A DNA stretch of 64,000 nt, taken from positions 83,750 to 147,749 of the forward strand of contig NZ_JACHGL010000006.1 of assembly GCF_014207505.1 (NCBI RefSeq), read 5' to 3'. Source of the stretch: Leuconostoc carnosum (GTDB lineage: Bacteria; Bacillota; Bacilli; Lactobacillales; Lactobacillaceae). Of the stretch, positions 44,240 through 53,169 are shown piece after piece; within the stretch, counting starts at the first letter, position 1, and each line of letters opens with the position of its first letter. The translations under genes were made by a program, and so were the position numbers. Under the pieces are notes generated by a model, which ran no database searches, had not been told where the DNA came from, and saw only the letters and a program-made list of their open reading frames with translations.

Positions 44240-45007
44240 TTAAACTGAGCGCTTCTTGAAAATAAGATATGCAATACCATATAAAAGTACAATGTATACT
44301 AGATAAGCAATAATGACTTCATTAGAAGACAGTTTGATCATCTCTTTAATGGCTGATGAACTTATACTACCATACATATTCATACCCAAGTAGACGTTGA
44401 ATGGATTCCATTTCAATATTGGTGCTGATTGGATCAAAACAGCTGAAATACTACTAATAATGGGTGTCCCGATGGTCATAACAACACCCATACCAATGGC
44501 AGCGCCTGAACTTTTAACCAAGTTAGTCACTAACAATACCAACCCAGCCACAAAGATCATACCCGCAAGTATATTAAATACCTGCATGCCCATCATTTGC
44601 CAACCATTACCAGCATAACCTGCCTTATCAGCAAAATTAAACTTCGGTACAAAAATTATTTTACTGATCATCGTACCAATAAATGCAGCTACAATCAACA
44701 TGATATAGATGCTAAAATTCAAAACTAATTTACTGGCAAATACCATGCCACGACTAAACCGCCGTGATAATAATGGTCTAATTGTTCCAAAGGCAAACTC
44801 TTGTGAAACTGTAAGTGCCGTGATAATGATACCAGCCATATAAATGTAAATAGCACCTTGACCAAAAGCTAAGATTGTATCACCATTACGTTGAGACTTA
44901 AACACACCCATTATAATTAATGGAAATAGAAAACTTATGACCAACCATATAGCTAAGCGATTCTGTTTAAAAACCTTATAATATTCTTGTTTCATCAAAG
45001 TCAACAT
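44240..45007 (-). CDS. ABC-2 type permease (BcrB-like)
   Basis: 255 residues with six transmembrane segments; begins MLTLMKQEYYKVFKQNRLAIW, typical of BcrB/peptide-resistance permeases. The segment TVSQEFAFGTIRPLLSRRFSR is the usual cytoplasmic loop motif. It pairs with the BcrA-like ATPase 3 bases upstream. Last gene of the GntR-led operon. Confidence 0.82.
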   Translation of the reverse strand: MLTLMKQEYYKVFKQNRLAIWLVISFLFPLIIMGVFKSQRNGDTILAFGQGAIYIYMAGIIITALTVSQEFAFGTIRPLLSRRFSRGMVFASKLVLNFSIYIMLIVAAFIGTMISKIIFVPKFNFADKAGYAGNGWQMMGMQVFNILAGMIFVAGLVLLVTNLVKSSGAAIGMGVVMTIGTPIISSISAVLIQSAPILKWNPFNVYLGMNMYGSISSSAIKEMIKLSSNEVIIAYLVYIVLLYGIAYLIFKKRSV

Positions 45008-45010
45008 AAC

Positions 45011-45916
45011 TTATTCCCCCTTATCGTCACTAGCTAATACATCAAGTAATGACTTTTCCAAATTCCCAGTTACAGTGTTAAGTGATTGAATTTGAATATC
45101 TGCACCATTGATTGCTGTGATAACTTGCTGTAAATTCTCTGCGCCAGATACTTGTACATATCCCTCATCAAGCGTAGCATCCCAGCCATTGCTTTTTGAC
45201 AATTGAACCGCCGCAGCATTATTGGAAGTTGCTAATGTCCAGCGTACTTTATCATGGCTGAAAAATTCAGTCATTGTGGCAGTCTCAATAATTTTACCAT
45301 GGTTAATAATAACAACGTCATCAACTAATTTTTGTAACTCATCAAGTAAATGACTTGAAATTAAGAATGCCACACCTTCATCAGCCAAACTACGAATTAA
45401 TCCACGTAAATCATGCACAGATTGTGGATCCAATCCATTCATTGGTTCATCCAAAATAACTAATTTTGGATTACGAATCAACGCAATAGCAATGCCCAAT
45501 CGTTGTTTCATTCCCAATGAAAAGTTTTTAGCCTTTCTCTTGCCAAAGTTGTCACCATCAATTTGTGTCTTTTGCATGAGTTCTTTAAAATCAGCCGGTT
45601 GTTTTGTATCCATGGCATATAGCTTAAGATGTTCTAAAGCTGTCAAATTAGGATAAATTGATGGGTATTCAATTAAATTCCCCATTCTGTCTAACGCTTG
45701 ATGGTTATTGAAAGTGACTGATTGCCCATCAAAATTGATACTACCTGATGAGTAGCTCATTAATCCTGTCACTGCTCGCATTGTTGTGGATTTTCCAGCA
45801 CCGTTAGGCCCGATTAAGCCCACAATATGACCAGCATTAACAGTAAAGCTAATGTTGTCCATCGCCTTCTTCTTACCAAAATTCTTATCAATATTTTTAA
45901 CTTCTAATAAAGCCAT
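45011..45916 (-). CDS. ABC transporter ATP-binding protein (BcrA-like)
   Basis: 301 residues from ATG 45916 behind GGGGTG. Walker A GPNGAGKST, signature FSLGMKQRLGIAIAL, Walker B LVILDEPMNGLD, and a C-terminal extension of the BcrA/NatA kind. It drives the ABC-2 permease downstream, probably exporting or excluding peptides such as antibiotics. Confidence 0.87.
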   Translation of the reverse strand: MALLEVKNIDKNFGKKKAMDNISFTVNAGHIVGLIGPNGAGKSTTMRAVTGLMSYSSGSINFDGQSVTFNNHQALDRMGNLIEYPSIYPNLTALEHLKLYAMDTKQPADFKELMQKTQIDGDNFGKRKAKNFSLGMKQRLGIAIALIRNPKLVILDEPMNGLDPQSVHDLRGLIRSLADEGVAFLISSHLLDELQKLVDDVVIINHGKIIETATMTEFFSHDKVRWTLATSNNAAAVQLSKSNGWDATLDEGYVQVSGAENLQQVITAINGADIQIQSLNTVTGNLEKSLLDVLASDDKGE

Positions 45917-45945
45917 TGCTTTCACCCCTTTTTCTTACTCTTCAA

Positions 45946-46812
45946 TTACTTATCCCAGGTTAATTTAAACGTTGGTTTAAAGACAAATGCAAATGTAATC
46001 ACCGCCATAATAGCTGGTATAATCATATTTTTAAATATGATGCCAGAATTAATGGGTGATCGTGTCTCCAACATCAATGTAAGATACATTGACACAAATA
46101 CAAAAATGATAACTGGCCATCTCAGGTGACGAATCCTAACTGCTTCATCAACTGTGTCCACGCTAATCTTTGTTGATAAATAGCCACCTATCATAAATAT
46201 AATGATTGCACCAGCCAGTATGATTAAATTGGCTGATAAAATTTGTAAATTATCATTATGCTCAAATAGTTTAACACCGAATATATTGTCAATCTTTTCA
46301 AACTGTGTAACTGGTGATATTGGAACAACTAGCATAAAGATAGCCGCAGCTATTTTCATCCAGATAGGACCAATTAATGTGTAGACAAAAGCCATTATAC
46401 TTGCTATGAAGAAAAATTGCACACCATCTGTCGCATCACTACTAATAATATCAATCATCTTTTTAGGTTCTGTTAACAAAGTTAACACAATGTCCATTAG
46501 CGAAGATATCAAGATAGGCGCCACAATTAATAATATCACACGTGTTAGGAAGAGCTGCAGACGAGAAATGTTTTGTGTGAATAGCCAAGTGTCTAAATGT
46601 TTTAACTGGTCATTTAATACCGATGTTGCACCAACAAAAATCCAAATGCCAAAAACAACTGGTCCAAATTGTTCGCTAAAATGTTTCATTGTAATATTTT
46701 TCCACAATAAATTGGAAGTGACAGACACTACTGCCAACAAAACACCTAATGCTAATGCCAAAATAAACTGATTCTTTTTGATGGTTGTATATAAACGTAT
46801 CGCTTGCTTCAT
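45946..46812 (-). CDS. ABC permease of the YtrC/D type
   Basis: 288 residues from ATG 46812, which overlaps the upstream ATPase stop (ATGA). About six or seven hydrophobic segments; begins MKQAIRLYTTIKKNQFILAL. It forms the membrane half of the first transporter in the operon. The family resembles Ytr-like permeases; the substrate is unknown. Confidence 0.72.
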   Translation of the reverse strand: MKQAIRLYTTIKKNQFILALALGVLLAVVSVTSNLLWKNITMKHFSEQFGPVVFGIWIFVGATSVLNDQLKHLDTWLFTQNISRLQLFLTRVILLIVAPILISSLMDIVLTLLTEPKKMIDIISSDATDGVQFFFIASIMAFVYTLIGPIWMKIAAAIFMLVVPISPVTQFEKIDNIFGVKLFEHNDNLQILSANLIILAGAIIIFMIGGYLSTKISVDTVDEAVRIRHLRWPVIIFVFVSMYLTLMLETRSPINSGIIFKNMIIPAIMAVITFAFVFKPTFKLTWDK

Positions 46813-47714
46813 GCCTCCTCCTCCAACTCTTGCTGCCATGCGTGTTCCTCTTTAGCAAAACTTGCGCGGAAAATGTCTTCACTACTAATCGGTAATTCTT
46901 CTACAAACTTAAAATCTGGACCTGCAAGCTTGATTCCGATAGCTTCTACAAAGTCATTAAAAACAATAGTCACAATATGACCAGTTTGTGCAATGATTGT
47001 CCCACTACCACGTAAAAACTCTGGTAATTTATCGCCGACAAAAGCCAACTGATATTTCTTAATATTCTTATTACCTTCAATTGAAAAAGTACGGTCAATT
47101 GTTTGATTTTTCAATAGTAAAATACGATCAACTAATGTATCTAACTCCACTAGATTATGCGATGCAATCAGCACTGTGGTATTATGTTCGATGACCTGAT
47201 TGACTATCATTTGCTTAACTTGATCTCTAATCAGCACGTCTAATCCATCTAGTGGTTCATCTAACAGAATATATGGCGCTCGACTCGCAAAACTCACAAT
47301 AATCATAAATAGCGCACGCATGCCCTTGGAATAATTTCGAATCCGTTTGCCATTATTTAAGTCAAAGCGCGTAATTTCTAAATCATACCAATCTTCATCA
47401 AAATCTTTATAAGCTATTTTCAAAATTTCTTTGATTTTTTGAGGTGAATAATATTTCAACCAATTATCTGGCATATCAACATAAAACAACTGATCATGTA
47501 AAGCAGTCGTATTGATATAATCCAACTCATTCAAGCCAATGCGACCAAAATCAGGTAATAACTCACCAGCAATTGTACCAAATAATGTTGTTTTCCCGGC
47601 ACCATTACGGCCGACTAAACCAACAATTTCTCCCTCATTTAATTCAAAATTAATATTATGTAATACCGTTTTATTTTGAATTTTTTTAGAAATATTTTCA
47701 ATTACAAGTGTCAT
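46809..47714 (-). CDS. ABC transporter ATP-binding protein (YtrB-like)
   Basis: 301 residues. Walker A GRNGAGKTT (about 36-44), signature region NYSKGMRALFMIIVSFAS, Walker B YILLDEPLDGLD. The degenerate signature (YSKGM) is common in YtrB/EcsA-like proteins. It overlaps the GntR gene by 4 bases and the permease by 4, so the group is tightly coupled. Confidence 0.85.
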   Translation of the reverse strand: MTLVIENISKKIQNKTVLHNINFELNEGEIVGLVGRNGAGKTTLFGTIAGELLPDFGRIGLNELDYINTTALHDQLFYVDMPDNWLKYYSPQKIKEILKIAYKDFDEDWYDLEITRFDLNNGKRIRNYSKGMRALFMIIVSFASRAPYILLDEPLDGLDVLIRDQVKQMIVNQVIEHNTTVLIASHNLVELDTLVDRILLLKNQTIDRTFSIEGNKNIKKYQLAFVGDKLPEFLRGSGTIIAQTGHIVTIVFNDFVEAIGIKLAGPDFKFVEELPISSEDIFRASFAKEEHAWQQELEEEA

Positions 47715-48103
47715 GCGTTCTCCCTCGCAGGCTTTTTAGTGGAAGTACCATAAGCTTCAGCAATCCAGTCATTTAATTGCTGAGCGGAAATGGCGGCTCG
47801 TTTAGCTTCGATCACAACTTCCCCAAGCTGCTCACGTAGTTCTTCAATCAGGCGTTGGTCTGCTACTTGATCATCATTAGCACTCACAAACGTCCCTTTG
47901 CCCGTTACTGTCTCAATAACATGCTGTACTTCCAATGCCTTGTAGGCTTTAGCCACAGTATTTGGATTTAATCCCTCAATTAAAGCCATCTCTCTGACAG
48001 ACGGTAATTTTTCTCCCTTAATTAGCACACCATCAGCAACCTGTGCCTTAATGCGCCACATTAATTGCTCGTACAATGGTTGATTCCGTTGAATTTGTGC
48101 CAT
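47711..48103 (-). CDS. GntR/YtrA-family transcriptional regulator
   Basis: 130 residues: winged helix (LYEQLMWRIKAQVADGVLIKGEKLPSVREMA ... LNPNTVAKAYKALE) and the short YtrA-type C-terminal helices. YtrA proteins repress ABC operons that respond to cell-wall antibiotics. It is first in its operon and the promoter carries an inverted repeat over the -10. Confidence 0.9.
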   Translation of the reverse strand: MAQIQRNQPLYEQLMWRIKAQVADGVLIKGEKLPSVREMALIEGLNPNTVAKAYKALEVQHVIETVTGKGTFVSANDDQVADQRLIEELREQLGEVVIEAKRAAISAQQLNDWIAEAYGTSTKKPARENA

Positions 48104-48235
48104 TCATGTACTTCCTTTTTAAATTTTTGCTAGTTGCTTAGCCAAGTAACCAATACGACCAACAAATGTTAACTGTGTTTCATTAATTCCCCTTGTTACT
48201 ACAGTGTCCCCTTCATAAGTAGGCACTGTACTACG

Positions 48236-48270
48236 TGTACTATATTACGTGGTACAGATAATATTGTCAA
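48236..48270 (-). promoter_or_regulatory. Promoter and YtrA-type operator of the GntR-ABC operon
   Basis: Minus strand: TTGACA (48270-48265), 17-base spacer, TAATAT (48247-48242). An inverted repeat TGTAC-N11-GTACA (48236-48256) spans the -10. A further GTAC repeat lies at 48227-48231. Confidence 0.75.
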
Positions 48271-48408
48271 TAAAATGCCCGAATTTATTATATTTTTATA
48301 TAAGAATTGCCAATTTATTTTAGTTTGTAAGTTTTTCTTTGCAAACATAATTACAATATTATGATAAAATAAATCTAATTATTAATTTAGGAAATCACGA
48401 GGCAAACT

Positions 48409-48969
48409 ATGAAAGAAGATCGTGTGACGTTAACAATTGTTTTGGTTGCTTTTTTTGCAGCTATCACTTTTGTGGCTACAAGTATTCAAGTACCAATGCC
48501 ATCATTAATTGGTAAGCCCTTCGTTCACCTCGGCAACGCTGCAGCCTTACTCTCTGTCTTATTATTAGGTTATAAACGCGGTGCTTTGGCCGGTGGGATG
48601 GGGTTAGCAATTTTTGATTTGATACATAATTATGTATTAGATGCACCTTATTACTTTTTTGAAGTGTTTGTTGTTGGTGGTGCGGCTATTCTTGTTGCCC
48701 GTACACTCCGATATCAGCGTAACCGACAAACCGTCAACCTTGTACTCATTATTTTCAGTGCAATCATTACTAAATTTATCACCTCAACATTGCATAATTT
48801 CGTGATGGCACTTGTTAAAGGATTAACTGTGCAACCAGCAATTGCCGCAACAATTACCTCAATCATCCCGACAATTGTTAATTGTATCATCACAATGATT
48901 GTCGTATTAATTGTTTTCCCTATATTAGACCATCAACTTCATGGTAAACTCATGATGTCACATAATTAG
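48409..48969 (+). CDS. ECF transporter S component, substrate unknown
   Basis: 186 residues with six hydrophobic segments, the size of S components of energy-coupling-factor importers. The stretch KPFVHLGNAAALLSVLLLGYKRGALAGGMGLAIFDL matches the conserved first half (AxxxA-type helix packing). ECF S proteins bind a vitamin and share a common EcfAA'T module encoded elsewhere. No riboswitch is recognised upstream, so the vitamin cannot be named. Confidence 0.75.
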   Translation: MKEDRVTLTIVLVAFFAAITFVATSIQVPMPSLIGKPFVHLGNAAALLSVLLLGYKRGALAGGMGLAIFDLIHNYVLDAPYYFFEVFVVGGAAILVARTLRYQRNRQTVNLVLIIFSAIITKFITSTLHNFVMALVKGLTVQPAIAATITSIIPTIVNCIITMIVVLIVFPILDHQLHGKLMMSHN

Positions 48970-48979
48970 TAGCACGAGT

Positions 48980-49024
48980 AAAAGCAAAAAGCGCCGACAA
49001 TAGCTGTCAGCGCTTTTTGCTTTT
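48980..49024 (+). terminator. Terminator of the ECF S gene
   Basis: AAAAGCAAAAAGCGCcGACA / TGTCaGCGCTTTTTGCTTTT with a 5-base loop. Confidence 0.93.
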
Positions 49025-49260
49025 AAATAAACGAAACCCCATATCAACTAAATAATACGGGGAAAGAAAATATATTTGAGAATGAGAAGATAGGGAGAGA
49101 GAATGAGATGAGAAAATTTCTTATATTATTTAACGAGGTTTCGTTGTTTGATAAGTTAAGTATTCTTATCAATACGTATATGATAACGAGTCAACATTAA
49201 ACACACCTTAAATATGATTATTCACGCAATCAATCTAAAACATCAAATTAAAAATCATCT
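49025..49260. other. Gene-free region with inverted repeats
   Basis: No coding frame is convincing. It holds TTGATAAG (49148-49155) / CTTATCAA (49165-49172), a perfect 8-bp hairpin, and AACGAAACC (near 49030) matched by GGTTTCGTT (near 49138), plus a purine-rich GAGAAGATAGGGAGAGAGAA stretch. It is bounded by two strong terminators, so any transcript from within would be a small RNA. Confidence 0.3.
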
Positions 49261-49308
49261 AAAAACACGCTATTTTGACATATTTGTCTGTCAAAATAGC
49301 GTGTTTTT
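49261..49308. terminator. Terminator of the BMP-family gene (symmetric)
   Basis: AAAAACACGCTATTTTGACA pairs perfectly over 20 bp with TGTCAAAATAGCGTGTTTTT; loop of 8. Confidence 0.93.
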
Positions 49309-49321
49309 CCAAAATGATTAA

Positions 49322-50383
49322 TTATTTGATAGCACTCAACTTTGTTGGTACGGTAATCTTACCATCCAAAATTTGTTGCTTGGCTTTTTGTGTTGCTTGC
49401 CATGCGGATTCTGACATTGAATCACGAGCAATATCAACACCTTGTTCTTTTAGACCGTAGGTAACTGTTTTACCACCAGGGAATTGATTATCTTTTCCTT
49501 GTTTAGCGACACGCTCAACGGCATTATCAACACGCTTAATTGCAGAGGCTAAAGTGAAGTTAGCTTTTTTGCCATCTTTAGTTGTGTAGTTCCCGTCTTG
49601 CTTTTGGTCCATATCAACACCGACAACCCAAACTTTTTTATCTGCTGTTGTGTTTTGATTCTCGGCCTTTGCTTCAGCAAAGACACCATTTCCTGTGGCA
49701 CCTGCTGCCTGGAATATCACATCAACGCCACTAGCATACATTGCTGCGGCAATTGTTTTACCTTTAGCGGCATCAGTAAATGTATTCGCATATTGTGATA
49801 CAAAAGTTGCTTTAGGATTTGTTGCCAAGACCCCGGCTTTAAATCCAGTTTCAAATTGTTCAATCACTTCACCTTTAACACCACCGACAAACCCAATTTT
49901 CCCAGTCTTTGAAGATTCAGCGGCGGCGACACCTGCCAAATATGATGACTGTTCCGAATGGAACATAATCGAAGCCGCATTTTTATAAGGTACTTGCGCC
50001 TCAACCATGGCAAATTGCGTATTAGGATTAGTCTTAGCCACCTGCTTCATTGCTGGGCCACCCATGAATGAAATACCAACTACTAACTTATACTGCGCTT
50101 TAACTGCTTGCTGTAAATTAGATTTAATTTCTGAACCATCATTGGAAACCAAGTAAGAAAAACCATTCTCCCCTTGTTTCATATGATTCTTCTCGCCAAA
50201 TTGCTTAATACCAGCCCATGCAGACTGGTTAAATGACTTGTCATCAACACCACCAGTACTTGTAACCAATGCTACCGAGTAATTATCACTTTTGCTTGAA
50301 CCTGAATTCATAGCAATAGTTACTCCGATACCAATAACAGCCGCAGCACCAATAATGGTACCAATCAATGTTGAACGTTTCAT
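49322..50383 (-). CDS. BMP-family nucleoside-binding protein (PnrA/Med-like)
   Basis: 353 residues from ATG 50383, which follows GGAGG at 9 bases. The Bmp domain spans about 38-345, with typical VALVTSTGGVDDKSFNQSAW, GKIGFVGGVKGEVIEQFETG and VDVIFQAAGATGNGVF. Such proteins bind purine nucleosides for the ABC importer type encoded at 1-3461. The N-terminus (LIGTIIGAAAVIGIGVTIAM) is hydrophobic but has no lipobox Cys. It is transcribed alone. Confidence 0.88.
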   Translation of the reverse strand: MKRSTLIGTIIGAAAVIGIGVTIAMNSGSSKSDNYSVALVTSTGGVDDKSFNQSAWAGIKQFGEKNHMKQGENGFSYLVSNDGSEIKSNLQQAVKAQYKLVVGISFMGGPAMKQVAKTNPNTQFAMVEAQVPYKNAASIMFHSEQSSYLAGVAAAESSKTGKIGFVGGVKGEVIEQFETGFKAGVLATNPKATFVSQYANTFTDAAKGKTIAAAMYASGVDVIFQAAGATGNGVFAEAKAENQNTTADKKVWVVGVDMDQKQDGNYTTKDGKKANFTLASAIKRVDNAVERVAKQGKDNQFPGGKTVTYGLKEQGVDIARDSMSESAWQATQKAKQQILDGKITVPTKLSAIK

Positions 50384-50460
50384 AATTATTATCCTCCGAC
50401 CACCCGTCTCTCTGTACGGTATGGAAATTTGTCGATTAGTTATAAAGCACATTGACATTA

Positions 50461-50489
50461 ATAATACCAGCTATGATTAACCAAAGCAA
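50461..50489 (-). promoter_or_regulatory. Promoter of the BMP-family gene
   Basis: Minus strand: TTGCTT (50489-50484), 17-base spacer, TATTAT (50466-50461), about 70 bases before the start codon. No riboswitch or PurBox pair is seen. Confidence 0.55.
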
Positions 50490-50620
50490 GACCCTCCCTA
50501 CTACTGTTAATATTATTTTCACAATATAAATTTTATTCCATTTTTAATACTTTCATAAAATATTGAAAATAGCTGTTTAACCAACATTATTAACAAAATA
50601 TAAAATATTTTTCTAGTTGT

Positions 50621-50649
50621 TTGACAATTCACAAATAAACGTTTATACT
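50621..50649 (+). promoter_or_regulatory. Consensus promoter of the YagU-like gene
   Basis: TTGACA (50621-50626), 17-base spacer, TATACT (50644-50649); GGAG at about 50714 precedes the start. Confidence 0.85.
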
Positions 50650-50730
50650 AACTAATTGTAATAGATTAAATTGCTGTTAACTATTATGGTTATCACAATT
50701 TAATTTCTTTAATGGAGAAGGGAAGTTCTT

Positions 50731-51270
50731 ATGTTAACATTAGAAAAGCCACAAGCAGGCTTTAAAGAAATCATCATCAAAAGCATCTGGTATGGTATTA
50801 TTGCTGGCATGATATCTGGGATGGTTAAAATTGGTTGGGAAGCCATATTTCCACCACGTACGATTGCACGTAATTTAATTAACCCACCACAGCACATGGC
50901 ACAACAAATTGGTATTCCAGACCATTTGATTCAATCATTTGTGTATTACTCAACAGATCAAAAAGTATTCTGGTTCACTCTTGTATTGCATTTCTCATTT
51001 GCAATTGCATTTTCAGTACTGTATGTTTTCGTCTCACAGTATTGGAAGCAAATTGGTTTGTGGCAAGGTGCTGCTTATGGTCTTGTGCTTTGGGTTATAT
51101 GGCATGTCATTTTAATGCCTGCATTTGGTACAGTTCCAGCACCATGGAACCAACCATTTAGCGAACACTTCTCAGAATTCTTTGGACATGCTGTTTGGGG
51201 CTGGGCAATTGCTGCAACAGTTTACTACTTGATTGCCAAAGACAAAAAAGGTCATTTAACAAATCTCTAA
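50731..51270 (+). CDS. YagU/DUF1440 family inner-membrane protein
   Basis: 179 residues with four hydrophobic segments. Matches DUF1440: SIWYGIIAGMISGMVKIGWE, FPPRTIARNLINPPQHMAQ and FGHAVWGWAIAATVYY. E. coli YagU is tied to acid resistance; the molecular role is unknown. It is preceded by a near-perfect promoter and followed by a terminator, so is a monocistron likely to be well expressed. Confidence 0.85.
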   Translation: MLTLEKPQAGFKEIIIKSIWYGIIAGMISGMVKIGWEAIFPPRTIARNLINPPQHMAQQIGIPDHLIQSFVYYSTDQKVFWFTLVLHFSFAIAFSVLYVFVSQYWKQIGLWQGAAYGLVLWVIWHVILMPAFGTVPAPWNQPFSEHFSEFFGHAVWGWAIAATVYYLIAKDKKGHLTNL

Positions 51271-51279
51271 TCATACTTA

Positions 51280-51311
51280 CAAAAAAGCATCCTTTTGGGG
51301 TGCTTTTTTGT
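51280..51311 (+). terminator. Terminator of the YagU-like gene
   Basis: ACAAAAAAGCAtCC / GGgGTGCTTTTTTGT with a short T-rich loop. Confidence 0.9.
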
Positions 51312-51340
51312 ATAATAATATGTAGAGGTATATTTATATT

Positions 51341-52255
51341 ATGCTATTTAAAGACAAACCCGACACTTTTGTACCTGCCACCATCCCTTCTACGGCTAGG
51401 CAACGTTACTTAAATATTGCATATGCTTCCGATGAGCACCATACTTTAGATATCTATTTACCAACAGGCGAAACAACTTTCCCAGTAATCCTTGATATTT
51501 ATGGTGGTGGTCTCCTACGTGGCCGAAAATCATCCGTCAAGCTTAATCCCAGCCTCCGATTTTTAGCTGATGGTTTCGCAGTAATTAGTCTAAACTACCG
51601 ATTGAACACACCCGCCAAAAATTATTTTCCAAATCAAATTGCTGATATTCGCGCTGCCCTTGATTTTCTTAGACAGCATGCTAATGGTTATCAGCTTGAC
51701 ATGAATAACGTCACACTAATCGGTGAATCTAGTGGTGCTCAACTAGCAGCGTTATCGGCTGCCAGCTTTTCAGCTCAAGTTTCGTTAGGTACCCTAGGTA
51801 GTCCGCAAACTGATCATTCTTTCCCGATAATTAACAGTATTATTGGTTTATACGGTCCATATCAAGTTGATCAATTTCAAGAACAATTTTTGAAGCTCAA
51901 TATCACACCTAAGTTTCAGGAAACTGAACAGGCAAATGCTTTTGAAGCGATTATGTTGAACAACACCCCACCAAAATTGGCACCTGATTTAGTCATTCAA
52001 GCTAATCCAGCAACATATTTTACCTCAAAAATGCCACCACTAATGTTAATTGCTGGTACTAAAGATTCTGTTGTGCCTTATTTACAAAGTATCTCATTAG
52101 CTGAAGCATACTACAAAACAACAGGTAAACATGCCATCACACACTGGGTTTCTGGTGGTGGTCATGGTCCAAAAGATTATGATACTGATGTCATTTACCA
52201 GAAAAAATTAAGTTTTATACGTCAACACATAAAAACAACAGCAATCACTAAGTGA
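51341..52255 (+). CDS. Alpha/beta hydrolase (BD-FAE/lipase-like)
   Basis: 304 residues. Oxyanion-hole motif IYGGGLLRG (HGGG variant with Tyr), nucleophile Ser in GESSGAQLA (about 130), Asp in GTKDSVVPY and His in GGGHGPKDY near 275. It resembles carboxylesterases/arylformamidases acting on short esters; the substrate is not known. There is only a weak AGAGG-like site before ATG 51341. The stop codon lies inside the following terminator stem. Confidence 0.85.
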   Translation: MLFKDKPDTFVPATIPSTARQRYLNIAYASDEHHTLDIYLPTGETTFPVILDIYGGGLLRGRKSSVKLNPSLRFLADGFAVISLNYRLNTPAKNYFPNQIADIRAALDFLRQHANGYQLDMNNVTLIGESSGAQLAALSAASFSAQVSLGTLGSPQTDHSFPIINSIIGLYGPYQVDQFQEQFLKLNITPKFQETEQANAFEAIMLNNTPPKLAPDLVIQANPATYFTSKMPPLMLIAGTKDSVVPYLQSISLAEAYYKTTGKHAITHWVSGGGHGPKDYDTDVIYQKKLSFIRQHIKTTAITK

Positions 52256-52270
52256 TTGCTGTTGTTTTTT
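52235..52270. terminator. Shared terminator of hydrolase and HAD genes
   Basis: ACAACAGCAATCACT / AGTGATTGCTGTTGT, a perfect 15-bp stem with a single-base loop centre and a T-run. It includes the last codons of the hydrolase gene. Confidence 0.88.
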
Positions 52271-53076
52271 TAAATAATATCTAAAATTGTTTTTAGTACA
52301 CCAGCATGGTTATTATCTATTTCAATATGGTTAAAATCACCTTGTAGCGTTGCGTTGGGCATAACATATGGATGCCCAACACTACTTAACATTTCAAGAT
52401 CATTACCACCATCCCCAAAAGCCGCAACATTTGCCATATCAATACCTAAATGATCAGCCAACTTCTTGAGTCCGACGGCTTTGTTCACTGTTGCTGGCAC
52501 AATATCAATTGCTCCAGTTCCGGTCTCAGTAACATGTATCGCATGATCCAAAGTTAATTTCGCTGCCTCATAAAATTTAGTTTCATTAAAGTGCTCCCAA
52601 TTCATAGTGACCTTCAAAATCGGCTCTTTAATTTCTGAAACATCATCAAATATTTTAATATGCTGAAAAAAGCGAGCCTTGTATGCCGTCATTGTACCTG
52701 AATACTGTCGCGGAACATAGGCTGTATCATCTGTTGAATAGACCAGACCTCGGTCCGGCTTCACTGGAAAATCTATTAATAATTGCTGTACTTGTCTTAA
52801 TATTGCAGCAGAAATTGTGCGTTCATAAATCACTTCACCCGCCGACGTCAAAACGCGTGCGCCATTATTATTGACAAAGGCTAGACCTGAATCTAAAAAG
52901 TTCGCTAATAATACGTTAATCCGTTCTTGATGGACCCCTGTAGTTATCACAAACGGTATATTTTTAATTTTAAGTTTTTGTAACACAGACTTAAACAGCA
53001 CTTCATCAAAGGTTTTATCATCTCTCAAAAAAGTGCCATCTAAGTCAGTTGCAATTAACTGAATGTCTGCTGTCAT
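52270..53076 (-). CDS. Cof-type HAD hydrolase
   Basis: 268 residues. Motif I DLDGTFLRDD (nucleophile Asp near 11), motif II ITTG, motif III Lys near 195-200 (NKAVGLKKL) and motif IV FGDGGNDLEML. Type IIB cap in the middle. Cof/YidA-like enzymes dephosphorylate sugar phosphates or pyridoxal phosphate; the substrate is unknown. Confidence 0.9.
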   Translation of the reverse strand: MTADIQLIATDLDGTFLRDDKTFDEVLFKSVLQKLKIKNIPFVITTGVHQERINVLLANFLDSGLAFVNNNGARVLTSAGEVIYERTISAAILRQVQQLLIDFPVKPDRGLVYSTDDTAYVPRQYSGTMTAYKARFFQHIKIFDDVSEIKEPILKVTMNWEHFNETKFYEAAKLTLDHAIHVTETGTGAIDIVPATVNKAVGLKKLADHLGIDMANVAAFGDGGNDLEMLSSVGHPYVMPNATLQGDFNHIEIDNNHAGVLKTILDII

Positions 53077-53169
53077 GTTCTACCTATCAATCATTTTTAC
53101 CACAAAACGACCTAGCGTTCTGTTATTAGTTTAACATGATAAAATATCAAACGTTATCTTTTTACGGAA

